Counted from the first letter of the stretch, positions 24,780 to 37,088 are shown. The stretch: 64,000 bases of DNA from Paeniglutamicibacter cryotolerans (GCF_014190875.1 NZ_JACHVS010000002.1:372001-436000); one strand, 5' to 3'. Translations and numbers: made by a program. Notes: generated from the letters alone by a model not told the origin.

Positions 24780-27311
24780 TTAGCCCAGGCGGCCCACACC
24801 GGTGACAGTGATGATCGCGGTACCGGCCTCGTCGGAATCGGCCAGGTTTACCGTCGCGTCGATGCCCCAGTCGTTGTGGTCCGCCGGGTCCTTGAAGATC
24901 TGGCGCACCTTCCAAATGGTCGGGGTGCGGGTGATGACCAACAGATCCGGGCCGCGCCCGCCAGGGCCGTCGTCGATGTCATCGTGCTCGTCGAAGTACG
25001 CGTCCATGGCCTCGGCCCAGGTATCGGCGTCGAAGCCGTTGTGCCCGTCCAAGTCGCCCAACGCACGGTCCTGCTCGTCGGCGAAGAGCTGCACGCGCTT
25101 GAACATTTCGTTGCGCACCATCACTCGGAAGGCGCGTTCGTTCGAGGTGAGGCGCGCGGGCTGCGGGGGGACGATGTCGTCCATCTCCTCCAGCGTGCCA
25201 CCGGCTGCCAGTTTCTCCCACTCATCAAGCAGGGAGGAGTCGACCTGGCGGACCAGCTCGCCGAGCCACTCGATCAGGTCCTCGAGGTCCTCACGCAGCA
25301 GGTCCTGGGGCACCGTCTGGTTCAGCGCCTTATATGCATCGGTGAGGTAGCGCAACAGGATGCCCTCGGAACGGGTGAGCGAATAGAACGCGACGTATTC
25401 GCCGAAGCTCATCGCTCGCTCGTACATGTCCCGGACCACTGACTTCGGGGCCAGTTCAAAGTCGCCCAGCCAGGGGGCGCCCTGCCGGTAGGTCTCGAAG
25501 GCCTGCCCGAGCAGCTCGGCCAACGGCATCGGGTAGGTGACTGTTTCCAGTGCCTCCATGCGCGCGTCGTACTCCATGCCCTCGGCCTTCATCGCGCCAA
25601 TTGCCTCGCCGCGGGCCTTCTTCTGCTGGGCGGAGAGCACCTGGCGTGGCTTTTCCAGCGTCGCCTCGATCACCGAGACAACATCAAGTGCGTACGAGGG
25701 CGATTCGGCGTCGAAGAGCTCCAGCGAGGCCATTGCAAACGGGGACAGTGGCTGGTTCAGGGCGAAGTTCTGCTGCAGGTGCACGGTCAGGGCCAACATG
25801 TTGCCATGTTCGTCGGGCTTCTCCAGCCGTTCGACGACGCCGGTGGCCAATAGTTCACGAAGGATGCCCAAGGCCTTGCGCATCAGCTCGCGCTTGCGGG
25901 CAGGGGGCTCGTGGTTCTCCGTCAGCAGCCGGCGCGCGGCTGCGAACGAGTCGCCGGGCCGGTCCAGCAGGTTCAGCAGCATTGAGTGGGTGACGTTGAA
26001 CGAAGACGTCAGCGGCTCCGGAACGGAGACGACCATGCGGTCGTAGGTTGCCTCGCCCCAGGTGACGAATCCCTGCGGTGGCTTCTTCTTGACCACCTGG
26101 CGCAGCTTCTTTGAATCGTCGCCGAATTTGGCGTGGGCCTTCTCCATCGCCTTCTTGTTCTCCACCGCGTGCTCGGGTGCCTGCACCACCACTGTCCCGG
26201 CCGTATCGAACCCGGCCCGTCCGGCACGCCCGGCGATCTGGTGGAATTCGCGGGCATTCAACAGCCGGGTACGCACGCCGTCATACTTGGACAACGCCGT
26301 GAGCAGCACGGTGCGGATGGGTACGTTGATGCCCACACCCAGGGTATCGGTGCCGCAAATGACCTTCAGCAGCCCGGCTTGTGCAAGCTGTTCAACCAGC
26401 CGGCGGTACTTGGGCAGCATGCCTGCGTGGTGCACGCCGATGCCGTGGCGCACCAGCCTGTTCAGCGTCTTGCCGAAGCCGGAGGAGAAGCGGAACCCGG
26501 CGATCAGCTCGGAGATCCTGTCTTTTTCCTCGCGCGTGCAGACGTTGACGCTCATCAGGTTCTGCGCGCGGTCGATGGCCTCGAGCTGGCTGAAATGCAC
26601 CACGTAGATCGGCACCTGCTTGGTGCTCAGCAGCTCCTCGATGGCCTCCTGCACGGGATCCTGCGAGTAGTAGTAGTGCAACGGGATGGGACGCTCGGCG
26701 TTGGCGACGGTCACCGTTGGGCGGCCGGTGCGCAGGCGCAGCTCGTCCTCGAACCTGCTCACGTCGCCCAGCGTGGCAGACATCAGCAGGAACTGGGCCT
26801 GCGGGAGCTCGAGCAGCGGCACCTGCCACGCCCAGCCGCGCTGCGGGTCCGAGTAGAAGTGGAACTCGTCCATCACCACGGGGCCCAGGTCGGCGTCCTT
26901 GCCCTCGCGCAGCGCGACGTTGGCCAGGATCTCGGCTGTACAGCAGATGATCGGGGCATCCTGGTTCACCGATGAATCACCGGTGACCATGCCGACGTTC
27001 TCGGCGCCGAAGATCTCGCACAGCGCGAAGAACTTCTCCGAGACCAGCGCCTTGATCGGCGCGGTGTAGTAGCTGCGTTCGCCGCGGGCCAGCGCGTGGA
27101 AGTGTGCCGCGACGGCCACCAGCGACTTGCCCGACCCGGTCGGCGTGGCCAGGATGACGTTGTTCCCGGCGACGATTTCCATCACCGCCTCGTCCTGTGC
27201 GGGATAGAGTCCGATGCCGCGGTCCTCCACCCACTGGATGAAGGAAGCGTAGGTGGATTCGGCGGTGGCTCCCCGTGGGGGAGTATCGGGCAGCAGCTCG
27301 GTAAGTTTCAT
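24780..27311 (-). CDS. DEAD/DEAH-box helicase with DUF3516 (Ski2-like)
   Basis: This encodes an 843-residue superfamily 2 helicase. The Walker A LATPTGSGKSLVAV (near residue 55), the DEFHFYSDP box (near 150), SATLGD motif III, and motif VI QIAGRAGRAGFD are all present. The C-terminal half matches DUF3516, a domain found with this helicase in actinobacteria. Ski2-like enzymes act on RNA or damaged nucleic acids, but the role of this subgroup is not established. ATG 27311 is the start, and TAGGCT lies nine bases upstream on the minus strand, so it may be nearly leaderless. It is divergent from the methyltransferase. Confidence 0.9.
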   Translation of the reverse strand: MKLTELLPDTPPRGATAESTYASFIQWVEDRGIGLYPAQDEAVMEIVAGNNVILATPTGSGKSLVAVAAHFHALARGERSYYTAPIKALVSEKFFALCEIFGAENVGMVTGDSSVNQDAPIICCTAEILANVALREGKDADLGPVVMDEFHFYSDPQRGWAWQVPLLELPQAQFLLMSATLGDVSRFEDELRLRTGRPTVTVANAERPIPLHYYYSQDPVQEAIEELLSTKQVPIYVVHFSQLEAIDRAQNLMSVNVCTREEKDRISELIAGFRFSSGFGKTLNRLVRHGIGVHHAGMLPKYRRLVEQLAQAGLLKVICGTDTLGVGINVPIRTVLLTALSKYDGVRTRLLNAREFHQIAGRAGRAGFDTAGTVVVQAPEHAVENKKAMEKAHAKFGDDSKKLRQVVKKKPPQGFVTWGEATYDRMVVSVPEPLTSSFNVTHSMLLNLLDRPGDSFAAARRLLTENHEPPARKRELMRKALGILRELLATGVVERLEKPDEHGNMLALTVHLQQNFALNQPLSPFAMASLELFDAESPSYALDVVSVIEATLEKPRQVLSAQQKKARGEAIGAMKAEGMEYDARMEALETVTYPMPLAELLGQAFETYRQGAPWLGDFELAPKSVVRDMYERAMSFGEYVAFYSLTRSEGILLRYLTDAYKALNQTVPQDLLREDLEDLIEWLGELVRQVDSSLLDEWEKLAAGGTLEEMDDIVPPQPARLTSNERAFRVMVRNEMFKRVQLFADEQDRALGDLDGHNGFDADTWAEAMDAYFDEHDDIDDGPGGRGPDLLVITRTPTIWKVRQIFKDPADHNDWGIDATVNLADSDEAGTAIITVTGVGRLG

Positions 27312-27374
27312 GATGCTTCAAGCCTAGCCGCCGGAGCTCCGCCCCGCCGAAGGACACAGGGCACAGCGCGGGAT

Positions 27375-27380
27375 TAGGCT
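27375..27380 (+). promoter_or_regulatory. Probable -10 element of leaderless methyltransferase gene
   Basis: TAGGCT lies six bases before ATG 27387. Confidence 0.5.
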
Positions 27381-27386
27381 GGGGCC

Positions 27387-28175
27387 ATGAAATGGGATCC
27401 CGCCCGGTACGTCCAGTTCGCCGACCACCGCAACCGTCCGTTCTTTGATTTGACCGGGCGCATCACCGCCGAGGCGCCGCACCTGGTGGTGGATCTGGGC
27501 TGCGGACCCGGGAACCTGACCCGTTCGCTGGCCGGGCGCTGGCCCGGCGCGCACGTGCGCGGCCTTGATGCCTCCGTGGAGATGGTAGCCGCCGCCGGTG
27601 AGCGGCAGCAGGCGCCGAATCTGGAATTCGGCCAGGGCGATGCCACCACCTGGATGCCGGAACCGGGTACCGACGTCGTCGTCTCCAACGCGATGCTGCA
27701 GTGGATCCCGGGGCATCGCGAGCTGATAGGGCGCTGGCTCGGCGCGCTTGCGCCGGGTGCCTGGTTCGCCGCGCAGGTTCCGGGAAATTTCGGCTCCGCC
27801 TCACACACGATTATGCGCACCCTGGCTGATTCCCCGCGCTGGGCCCCGCTGCTGGCCGGAGTGCTGCCCCACGGGGACGCCGTGGGTGGACCGGCGGAGT
27901 ACCTGGGCCTGCTGCTCGATGCCGGCTTCGAGTCGGACGTCTGGGAAACCACGTACTCGCAGGTGCTCGCCGGTCCGGATCCAGTGCTGGATTGGGTGCG
28001 TGGCACGGCGCTGCGCCCGGTGCTGGAAAGGCTCGGCCCGTCCGCTGCCGCCGAGTTCGAAGCCGAGTACTCCAGGCTGGCGGTGGAGGCCTACCCGCCG
28101 TTCCCGGGTCCCGATGGAAAGCAGCTGACGCTCTTCCCGTTCCGGAGGATCTTCATGGTCGGGCGTAAGAAGTAG
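27387..28175 (+). CDS. tam: Trans-aconitate 2-methyltransferase-like SAM enzyme
   Basis: This encodes a 262-residue class I SAM-dependent methyltransferase. The SAM-binding motif VVDLGCGPGNLTR (near residue 34) is followed by the acidic residue of strand 2 (RGLDASVEM) and the GDATTWMP and SNAMLQWIPGH motifs that typify Tam, which methylates trans-aconitate to limit aconitase inhibition. Overall length and start (MKWDPARYVQF) fit Tam well. The general fold is certain; the substrate is inferred. It is transcribed away from the helicase and followed by a separate leaderless lipoprotein gene. Confidence 0.85.
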   Translation: MKWDPARYVQFADHRNRPFFDLTGRITAEAPHLVVDLGCGPGNLTRSLAGRWPGAHVRGLDASVEMVAAAGERQQAPNLEFGQGDATTWMPEPGTDVVVSNAMLQWIPGHRELIGRWLGALAPGAWFAAQVPGNFGSASHTIMRTLADSPRWAPLLAGVLPHGDAVGGPAEYLGLLLDAGFESDVWETTYSQVLAGPDPVLDWVRGTALRPVLERLGPSAAAEFEAEYSRLAVEAYPPFPGPDGKQLTLFPFRRIFMVGRKK

Positions 28176-28182
28176 CTCCGCC

Positions 28183-28188
28183 TAGACT
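28183..28188 (+). promoter_or_regulatory. Probable -10 element of leaderless lipoprotein gene
   Basis: TAGACT lies six bases before ATG 28195. Confidence 0.5.
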
Positions 28189-28194
28189 GGAAGC

Positions 28195-28500
28195 ATGCGA
28201 AAGTTACTGCCCGCCCTGGCTGCCCTTGCCCTGATGCTGACCGCCTGCGGTCCCAGCCAGGTCGATTTCCGCAAGGCAGACCTCAATGGCGAAACGGCCT
28301 GCATCCATTTCGGTCCCGAGGGCGCCGACGGCAGCAGTTCGGTCACCGCGCTGAATCGCGAGAAGGCAGCGGAACACGCATCGAAGGCGAGCACCGAAGC
28401 CCTCCGGGCCCTGGTGGAGGCCGATGCCAAAGGCAACCCGGTCATCAACGACGCGCATGCCTTCCGCCTGGCCTGCGAAGAAGCAGGCCATAACTACTAA
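28195..28500 (+). CDS. Small predicted lipoprotein
   Basis: This encodes 101 residues: a short signal peptide with lipobox LTAC (Cys at about 18), then a small polar domain with two further cysteines (ETACIHF and LACEEAGH) and an Ala/Glu-rich helix. It is probably membrane-anchored and exported. I recognise no family. The -10 hexamer six bases upstream suggests its own leaderless transcript. No partner is evident. Confidence 0.7.
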   Translation: MRKLLPALAALALMLTACGPSQVDFRKADLNGETACIHFGPEGADGSSSVTALNREKAAEHASKASTEALRALVEADAKGNPVINDAHAFRLACEEAGHNY

Positions 28501-28614
28501 CGAGGCTTCGCGGTTGCATCTGCACCGCTGAGGTTATTACTTGCACCATGTTGGTTGGAATTAAGTTGATCCCGTGGCCCTTGGACGGGCGGGATCAGAG
28601 GGGGAAAATCGGAA

Positions 28615-29166
28615 ATGCTGCGTAAGGCAGATAACGTCACGATGACGCACCAGGTACGTTTCTGGAAGAAGGCAGCGCCGGCAAGGCTGAGCATCGGCGC
28701 AAACACGTACCAGGTCGGCAGGCTGACTAGCGCCGAATTTAGCGGCATCCAGCATCGCCAGATGCAGTACCCCATGTCAGTGACCACCATCGAGGGCAGG
28801 AAGTACTGGCAATTCCAAAACCAGTACTACTGGGACGATGAAGGGCTCAGCGCAGTTCAGGTCCATGCCTTGCTCACGCCCCGCCAGACGGGCCGCCAAC
28901 GGCAGCACGGCACTACTCCGGCCACCGCCGATCTGTCGGTGACGCCGCCGAACGCCGCCGTTTTGACTGCCGTTTCCGACGACGCCAAGCAGTACATCTG
29001 GGCCCGGGACGATGGGCGGTGCAGAAAGTGCGGTGCGACAGCCGACCTGCAACTGGACCACATCATCCCGCTAGCCAAGGGTGGAAGTCGAAACGCCGAT
29101 AATCTCCAGGTGCTCTGTTGCTCCTGCAACAGGGCCAAGACCTCCGGGCTGCCGGCCGGCCGCTGA
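28615..29166 (+). CDS. HNH endonuclease domain protein
   Basis: This encodes 183 residues. The C-terminal 65 residues form an HNH nuclease domain with two zinc-binding CxxC pairs (CRKCGAT and CCSCNRAK) and the catalytic core LQLDHIIPLAKGGSRNADNL. The N-terminal part (about 110 residues, with two Tyr/Trp-rich segments, KYWQFQNQYYWDD) is not recognised and may bind DNA or a partner. ATG 28615 is preceded by a G-rich ribosome site. Stand-alone HNH proteins can belong to defence, recombination or mobile elements. Nothing around it decides which. Confidence 0.8.
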   Translation: MLRKADNVTMTHQVRFWKKAAPARLSIGANTYQVGRLTSAEFSGIQHRQMQYPMSVTTIEGRKYWQFQNQYYWDDEGLSAVQVHALLTPRQTGRQRQHGTTPATADLSVTPPNAAVLTAVSDDAKQYIWARDDGRCRKCGATADLQLDHIIPLAKGGSRNADNLQVLCCSCNRAKTSGLPAGR

Positions 29167-29271
29167 TTCAAGCCGCCCAGGTTCAGCTCCCTCCCGGGAG
29201 CGGTGAACCGCTCCCGGACCTCGAAGGCACCGGCGGCCAGGCGGGCGGTGCCGGGCCGTCGGTGCCGCGGG

Positions 29272-29943
29272 CTACCAGCCGCGCAGCCGCCATTCGGCCA
29301 GGTGCGGGCGTTCGGCACCCAGCGTGGTGGTTTTGCCGTGGCCGGGGAGCACGATGGCATCGTCGGGGTAGACGCCGAAAATCCGGGACTCCACGTCGTT
29401 CAACAGCGAGGTGAAGCGCGCCGGGTCCTGCTGCGTGTTGCCCACGCCGCCGGGGAAGAGCGAGTCGCCGCTGAAGATCACTGTGGTGCCGTCGGAGTCG
29501 CGCAGTACTAGCGCGATGGAGCCGGGCGTATGCCCGCGCAGGTGCACGGAGGTCAGGTCGAAGCCCTCGAAGTTGCCCACGTCCCCGTGGCCCAGCAGCA
29601 CGTCGGTGCCCACGCCGGTCTGTTCCTTGATGGATGCGACATCCTCCACGCCGGCCGCGGTCTGCGCGCCGGTATGGGCGACCATGTCGGCCAGCGCGCG
29701 GACGTGGTCCCAGTGCTGGTGGGTGGTGGCGATGAGCGCGGGCCGGATGGCCTTCTCCGAGTCGGCCTCGGCGTCGGCGAAGAGCGACTTGATCGCCTCC
29801 GGGTCGGCGGCGGCATCGATCAGCACCTGCGCGCCGGTGGCCTTCGCGGTGATCAGGTACACGTTGTTCGCCATCTCCGAGACGACGGCGCGGCGGATGG
29901 TGACATCGGACAGGTCATGCAGCAGTGTCGAATTCTCGCTCAT
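29272..29943 (-). CDS. Metallo-beta-lactamase fold hydrolase (glyoxalase II-like)
   Basis: This encodes 223 residues. The metal-binding motif THQHWDHVRAL (near residue 75) is a variant of HxHxDH with Gln replacing the second position. HLRGHTPGSIAL (near 140), FSGDSLFPGGVGN (near 160) and VLPGHGKTT (near 205) supply the remaining metal ligands. Such enzymes hydrolyse thioesters such as S-lactoylglutathione or related thiols. Actinobacteria use mycothiol, so the substrate is uncertain. I chose ATG 29943, which TATGCT on the minus strand precedes by six bases. The frame continues upstream through Arg/Pro-rich shadow sequence. It is divergent from the GntR gene. Confidence 0.88.
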   Translation of the reverse strand: MSENSTLLHDLSDVTIRRAVVSEMANNVYLITAKATGAQVLIDAAADPEAIKSLFADAEADSEKAIRPALIATTHQHWDHVRALADMVAHTGAQTAAGVEDVASIKEQTGVGTDVLLGHGDVGNFEGFDLTSVHLRGHTPGSIALVLRDSDGTTVIFSGDSLFPGGVGNTQQDPARFTSLLNDVESRIFGVYPDDAIVLPGHGKTTTLGAERPHLAEWRLRGW

Positions 29944-29949
29944 GCGCCC

Positions 29950-29955
29950 AGCATA
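29950..29955 (-). promoter_or_regulatory. Probable -10 element of leaderless MBL-fold gene
   Basis: TATGCT on the minus strand lies six bases before the ATG at 29943. Confidence 0.5.
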
Positions 29956-30056
29956 CGCGGCCCGGGCGCCCACCCGGCTGTAGGCTGGGCCGACGACCTG
30001 AACCGCCGCCCCACCTGTCCTTCCGGGCACCTGTCCTTCCAGAGGGAACGGGAGCG

Positions 30057-30467
30057 GTGAATGAGATGCAACCTGCGGGGGAGCGGATGACCGAAGAAAA
30101 CGTGCTGGGTTTCCTGTCCATCGAGTCGGGCTCGGCCCATGCGCCGTATGACCAGATCCGGCAGGGCATCCTTCAGGCCATCGGCGACGGGCGGCTGGTG
30201 GCAGGGACCCGGCTGCCGAGCGTGCGTGCGCTCGCCGGAGCCCTGGGCGTCGCTGTGAATACCGTTGCCCGCTCATACAAGGAGCTTGAGGCCGCCGGGG
30301 TTGTGGCCACGCAGGGCCGGCACGGGACCCGGGTGCTGGCGGCCGGGGATGCCTCGGCCGCGCACCTGCAGGCCGCTGCGCAGGTGTTCGCGCAGGCCGC
30401 GCAGGCCTGGGGCATCGAGGGGGAAGCGGCACTGGACTACGTCCGGGCCGCGCTGGCCTCCCGCTGA
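30057..30467 (+). CDS. GntR family regulator, YtrA subfamily
   Basis: This encodes about 136 residues. The winged helix of GntR type is clear: [40 protein letters not shown] and [10 protein letters not shown], then a glycine wing. The C-terminal tail is short, as in YtrA-type regulators that often control ABC transporters; none is adjacent here. GTG 30057 is preceded by AGAGGGAACGGGAG. ATG 30066 and 30087 are possible alternatives. A TAGGCT hexamer at about 29981 could be its -10 with a leader of about 70 bases. The target is unknown. Confidence 0.82.
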   Translation: MNEMQPAGERMTEENVLGFLSIESGSAHAPYDQIRQGILQAIGDGRLVAGTRLPSVRALAGALGVAVNTVARSYKELEAAGVVATQGRHGTRVLAAGDASAAHLQAAAQVFAQAAQAWGIEGEAALDYVRAALASR

Positions 30468-30561
30468 AGGCCGGCAAACCGGTCGCGGCCGGTGCCGAAA
30501 CGCGGGCGGCTCCGGAGCTGGACGGCATCGATGCGCGGGCGCGGGCGTCTCATTGGTCACA

Positions 30562-30577
30562 TCGAATAAGCGTTCGA
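30562..30577. promoter_or_regulatory. LexA (SOS) box upstream of uvrA
   Basis: TCGAATAAGCGTTCGA is a near-perfect palindrome matching the actinobacterial and Bacillus-type SOS box (CGAAC-N4-GTTCG) with one deviation. It lies about 30-40 bases upstream of the uvrA start and would cover the -35 region of a promoter whose -10 is TAGCAT at 30591. LexA repression and induction by DNA damage are inferred. Confidence 0.8.
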
Positions 30578-30590
30578 ATGGTTTGTGGTT

Positions 30591-30596
30591 TAGCAT
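30591..30596 (+). promoter_or_regulatory. Probable -10 element of uvrA
   Basis: TAGCAT lies seven bases before GTG 30604 and just downstream of the LexA box. The spacing fits a leaderless transcript starting at that GTG. Confidence 0.4.
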
Positions 30597-30603
30597 GAAA
30601 GAT

Positions 30604-33495
<2,892 letters not shown>

Positions 33496-33522
33496 CCTCC
33501 GGCCCGGTGCCCGCGGGATTCG

Positions 33523-33554
33523 CCGGTACCCCGGGATCCGTTCCGGGGTGCCGG
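33523..33554 (+). terminator. Hairpin after uvrA
   Basis: CCGGTACCCCGG (33523-33534) pairs with CCGGGGTGCCGG (33543-33554), with one mismatch and an 8-base loop, 28 bases past the uvrA stop. Confidence 0.5.
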
Positions 33555-33640
33555 GACGGGTGTGCTCCAGGGCCGGCATATACCCGAAACGGAATGCCGG
33601 GGCGGGAGTTGCCCCGGGTTCATGCGAGAATACCGGAGTG

Positions 33641-34372
33641 ATGATTTCCGCGGCCCAAGTGCTTTTCGACCTCGATGGAACCCTGATCGACCCGGCAGGG
33701 GCCATCACCGGCGGCATCGGCCATGCGCTGGAGGTCCACGGCATCGAGGACCCCGGACCGGCATCCCTGAACGCGCTGGTCGGCCCCGGCCTGGCCCACG
33801 GTTTGGCGAGCATCCCCGGCGTCGAGCCCGAGCTCATTCCCGCGCTCATCGACACCTACCGCACCCACTACCTCGAGCGCGGCATGGCGCTGGCCCGGGT
33901 CTACCCGGGCATCACGGAGCTGCTCACCGCGCTGGCCGCGGCCGGGGTGCCGGTGGCCGTCGCGACGTCCAAGCCGACGTCGCTGGCCCGGCTGCTGATC
34001 GACCAGCAGGGGCTCGCTCCTCTGCTGGGCGGCGTCTACGGCGCACCGGAGGCGGAATCCGCGGCGGCCACCGAGGGCAAGGAGGCCATCGTCGCGGCGG
34101 CGCTGGCCGGCGAGGGCATGGACCCGGCGACCACCGTGATGGTGGGGGACCGGCGCTTCGACCTGACCGGGGCATCCGCCAACGGGCTGCGCTCGATAGG
34201 CGTCCGCTGGGGATTCGCCCCTCCCGGCGAGCTGGAGGCGGCGGGAGCCGACGCCATCGTGCACGACGCACACGAACTGGCGGCGCTGCTGCTGCCCGCC
34301 ACCACGAGAACGAAGGCCGGGACATTGACGACTGAAACCCAGACCGGGACCACGACGGGAGCTGCACGCTAA
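33641..34372 (+). CDS. HAD-superfamily phosphatase (Gph/PPase-like)
   Basis: This encodes 243 residues. The HAD motif I is LFDLDGTLIDP (near residue 8), with the nucleophile Asp and second Asp. Motif II is VAVATSKPTSLA, and motif IV is VMVGDRRFDLTGA. A helical cap lies between motifs I and II. It should dephosphorylate a small phosphorylated metabolite such as phosphoglycolate. The last 20 residues are a Thr-rich tail (TTETQTGTTTGAAR). ATG 33641 or GTG 33638 can start it. The TAA is followed at once by the ATG of the acyltransferase, so the two are co-translated. Confidence 0.85.
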   Translation: MISAAQVLFDLDGTLIDPAGAITGGIGHALEVHGIEDPGPASLNALVGPGLAHGLASIPGVEPELIPALIDTYRTHYLERGMALARVYPGITELLTALAAAGVPVAVATSKPTSLARLLIDQQGLAPLLGGVYGAPEAESAAATEGKEAIVAAALAGEGMDPATTVMVGDRRFDLTGASANGLRSIGVRWGFAPPGELEAAGADAIVHDAHELAALLLPATTRTKAGTLTTETQTGTTTGAAR

Positions 34373-35041
34373 ATGGGTGTGTACGACATGACCCGCGGCT
34401 CCATCCGCGCACTGCTGGCCGGCCTGTGCCGGCCCACCATCAACGGGCTGGAGAACGTCCCGCGCACCGGGCCGGTCATCATCGCCTCCAACCACCTCTC
34501 CTTCCTGGACTCGATCATCATCCAGGCGCTGACCCCGCGCGATGTCGCGTTCTTCGCGAAGGCCGAGTACTTCACCACGCCCGGGCTCAAGGGCACGCTG
34601 ATGAAGTCCTTCTTCGAATCCGTGGGCTCGATCCCGGTCCAGCGCGGTGAGCAGGCCGCCTCGGTGGCGGCGCTCGACTCGCTGGTGGAGATCCTGGAGG
34701 CCGGCGGCGGCGTGGGCATCTACCCCGAGGGCACCCGTTCGCGCGACGGCAAGCTCTACCGAGGCCGCACCGGCGTGGGGTGGCTCGCACTGACCACCGG
34801 CGCCCCGGTGGTCCCGGTGGGCCTGATCGGCACCGAGAACCTGCAGCCCGCCGGGGCGAAACGGATCCGGCCGCACCACTTCACCCTCTCCTTCGGCAAA
34901 CCGCTGCAGTTCGAGCACATCGGACGCAAGCATCCGCTGCCCGAACGCCGCCGTGCCACCGATGCCATCGTCGATGAGATAGCCAAGCTGACCGGCCAGG
35001 AATACACCGGCGCGTACAACCAGGCACCCGTGGCGGAATAG
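34373..35041 (+). CDS. plsC: 1-acylglycerol-3-phosphate acyltransferase
   Basis: This encodes a 222-residue PlsC-type enzyme that transfers an acyl chain to lysophosphatidic acid in membrane phospholipid synthesis. The catalytic motif HLSFLD (Hx4D, near residue 42) and the substrate-binding EGTRSRDG (near 119) are intact, followed by VVPVGLIG. It begins immediately after the HAD stop, with no spacer. Its own stop TAG is part of the TAGGCT promoter hexamer of uvrC, so the two genes are packed tightly. Confidence 0.88.
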   Translation: MGVYDMTRGSIRALLAGLCRPTINGLENVPRTGPVIIASNHLSFLDSIIIQALTPRDVAFFAKAEYFTTPGLKGTLMKSFFESVGSIPVQRGEQAASVAALDSLVEILEAGGGVGIYPEGTRSRDGKLYRGRTGVGWLALTTGAPVVPVGLIGTENLQPAGAKRIRPHHFTLSFGKPLQFEHIGRKHPLPERRRATDAIVDEIAKLTGQEYTGAYNQAPVAE

Positions 35042-35044
35042 GCT
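35039..35044 (+). promoter_or_regulatory. Probable -10 element of leaderless uvrC transcript
   Basis: TAGGCT begins with the plsC stop codon and ends six bases before the uvrC ATG. Confidence 0.5.
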
Positions 35045-35050
35045 GACCCC

Positions 35051-37009
35051 ATGGCCGATCCGAACAGCTACCGCCCGGCACCCGGGGAGATCCCGACCCG
35101 GCCCGGGGTCTACCGCTTCCGTGATCAGCACGGGCGCGTCATCTACGTCGGCAAGGCCAAGAACCTGCGTTCGCGGCTCAGCTCCTACTTCGCGAACCCG
35201 GCCGGGCTCACGCCCAAGACCCACGCGATGGTGCACACCGCCGCCTCCGTCGAATGGACGGTGGTGGGCTCCGAGCTGGAGGCGCTGCAGCTGGAGTTCA
35301 CCTGGATCAAGGAATACAACCCGCGCTTCAACATCGTCTTCCGCGACGACAAGTCCTACCCGTACCTGGCCGTGACCATGGGGGAGAAATACCCGCGGGC
35401 GCAGGTCATGCGCGGGGAGCGGCGCAAGGACACCAAGTACTTCGGCCCGTTTTATCCGGCCAAGGCGATCCGCGAAACACTCGACACGCTGCTGCGCGTC
35501 TTCCCGGTGCGGACCTGCTCCGCAGGCGTGTTCCGGCGCGCCGAGGCCTCCGGGCGGCCATGCCTGCTCGGCTACATCGACAAGTGCTCGGCGCCCTGCG
35601 TGGGCCGGATCAGCCCCGAGGACCACCGCGAGCTAGCCGCCGAGCTCTGCCGCTTCATGGGCGGGGAGGGCACCCGCTTCATCAGGGAGCTGGAGAAGCA
35701 GATGGCCGCCGCTGCCGCCGAGATGGAATACGAGCAGGCCGCCCGCCTGCGCGACGACATCGCCGCGCTGCGCCGGGTCTTCGAACGCAACGCGGTGGTG
35801 TTGGCCGAAAACACCGACGCCGACGTGTTTGCCGTCCACGAGGACGAGCTGGAGGCCGCGGTGCAGGTCTTCTACGTGCGCGGCGGACGCATCCGCGGCC
35901 AGCGCGGCTGGGTGGTGGAGAAGGTCGAGGACTTCACGCAGGCCGAGTTCATCGAACACATGCTGTTGCAGGTCTACGGCGAGGCGCAGGGGGATGACAA
36001 GGTTCCGCGCGAGGTCCTGATCCCGACGCTGCCCGAAAACCACGAGCACCTCGCCTCCTGGCTGTCGGGGTTGCGCGGCTCGGCGGTGGACGTGCGCGTG
36101 CCGGTGCGCGGGGAAAAGGCAGCGCTGATGGACACCGTGCGGGAGAACGCCGAACAGGCACTGCGGCTGCACAAGTCCCGCCGCGCCGGGGACCTGAGCG
36201 TGCGCTCGGCGGCGCTGCAGGAACTGCAGGAGGCGCTGGGTATCCCGGTGCCGCTGCTGCGCATCGAGTGCTACGACGTCTCCCACGTGCAGGGCACCAA
36301 CGTGGTCGCCTCCATGGTGGTCGTGGAGGACGGGCTGCCCAAGAAGTCCGACTACCGCAAGTTCTCCATCACCGGCGACGCTGCGCGCGATGACACCGCT
36401 TCGATGTACGACGTGATCACCCGGCGCTTCCGCCGCTACCTGGAGGACCAGGAACACACCGCCCCGGCGATCAGCGGGGAGATCGGCGAGGAAACGAAGG
36501 CGACCCGCCGCTTCGCCTACCCGCCGGCGCTGGTCGTGGTCGACGGCGGACCGCCGCAGGTCGCCGCCGCCATGCGCGCGCTGGGGGACTTGGGCATCGA
36601 CGACGTGTACGTGGTCGGGCTGGCCAAGCGACTCGAGGAGGTCTGGCTGCCGGACGACGAGTTCCCGGTGATCCTGCCCCGTGCCTCCGACGCGCTCTAC
36701 CTGATGCAGCGCATCCGCGACGAGGCGCACCGCTTCGCCATCACCTTCCACCGCAAGAAGCGCTCCGCCTCGATGATCTCCTCGGTGCTCGACGACATAG
36801 CGGGCCTCGGCCCGGCCAAGCGCACCGCGCTGCTCAAGCACTTCGGCTCGCTGAAGAAGCTCAAGGCCGCCGGTGCGGAAGACCTGGTGCAGGTGCCGGG
36901 CATCGGGACGGCCATGGCCGCCGTCCTGCTCGATGCCTTCGCCGCCGATGCGGCGGACACTGATCGGGCACCGGCCATTAACATGACCACCGGTGAGGTC
37001 CTGGACTGA
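35051..37009 (+). CDS. uvrC: Excinuclease ABC subunit C
   Basis: UvrC makes both incisions around a lesion in nucleotide excision repair. The 652 residues show an N-terminal GIY-YIG nuclease (PGVYRFRD, then [14 protein letters not shown]), a cysteine cluster ([10 protein letters not shown] ... [13 protein letters not shown]), the UVR motif [20 protein letters not shown] (near residue 225) that meets UvrB, the RNase H-like nuclease domain ([23 protein letters not shown]), and C-terminal helix-hairpin-helix repeats ([30 protein letters not shown]). It heads the conserved uvrC-rapZ-yvcK-whiA cluster. Confidence 0.96.
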   Translation: MADPNSYRPAPGEIPTRPGVYRFRDQHGRVIYVGKAKNLRSRLSSYFANPAGLTPKTHAMVHTAASVEWTVVGSELEALQLEFTWIKEYNPRFNIVFRDDKSYPYLAVTMGEKYPRAQVMRGERRKDTKYFGPFYPAKAIRETLDTLLRVFPVRTCSAGVFRRAEASGRPCLLGYIDKCSAPCVGRISPEDHRELAAELCRFMGGEGTRFIRELEKQMAAAAAEMEYEQAARLRDDIAALRRVFERNAVVLAENTDADVFAVHEDELEAAVQVFYVRGGRIRGQRGWVVEKVEDFTQAEFIEHMLLQVYGEAQGDDKVPREVLIPTLPENHEHLASWLSGLRGSAVDVRVPVRGEKAALMDTVRENAEQALRLHKSRRAGDLSVRSAALQELQEALGIPVPLLRIECYDVSHVQGTNVVASMVVVEDGLPKKSDYRKFSITGDAARDDTASMYDVITRRFRRYLEDQEHTAPAISGEIGEETKATRRFAYPPALVVVDGGPPQVAAAMRALGDLGIDDVYVVGLAKRLEEVWLPDDEFPVILPRASDALYLMQRIRDEAHRFAITFHRKKRSASMISSVLDDIAGLGPAKRTALLKHFGSLKKLKAAGAEDLVQVPGIGTAMAAVLLDAFAADAADTDRAPAINMTTGEVLD

Positions 37010-37075
37010 ACCCCAGGTTCCCCGGTGACCACTGCGGGTGCGATCGGTGCGGACCGCCGGATCGCCCCGGCAGAC

Positions 37076-37081
37076 TAGGGT
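37076..37081 (+). promoter_or_regulatory. Probable -10 element of leaderless rapZ transcript
   Basis: TAGGGT lies seven bases before ATG 37089. Confidence 0.4.
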
Positions 37082-37088
37082 AGTGGTC

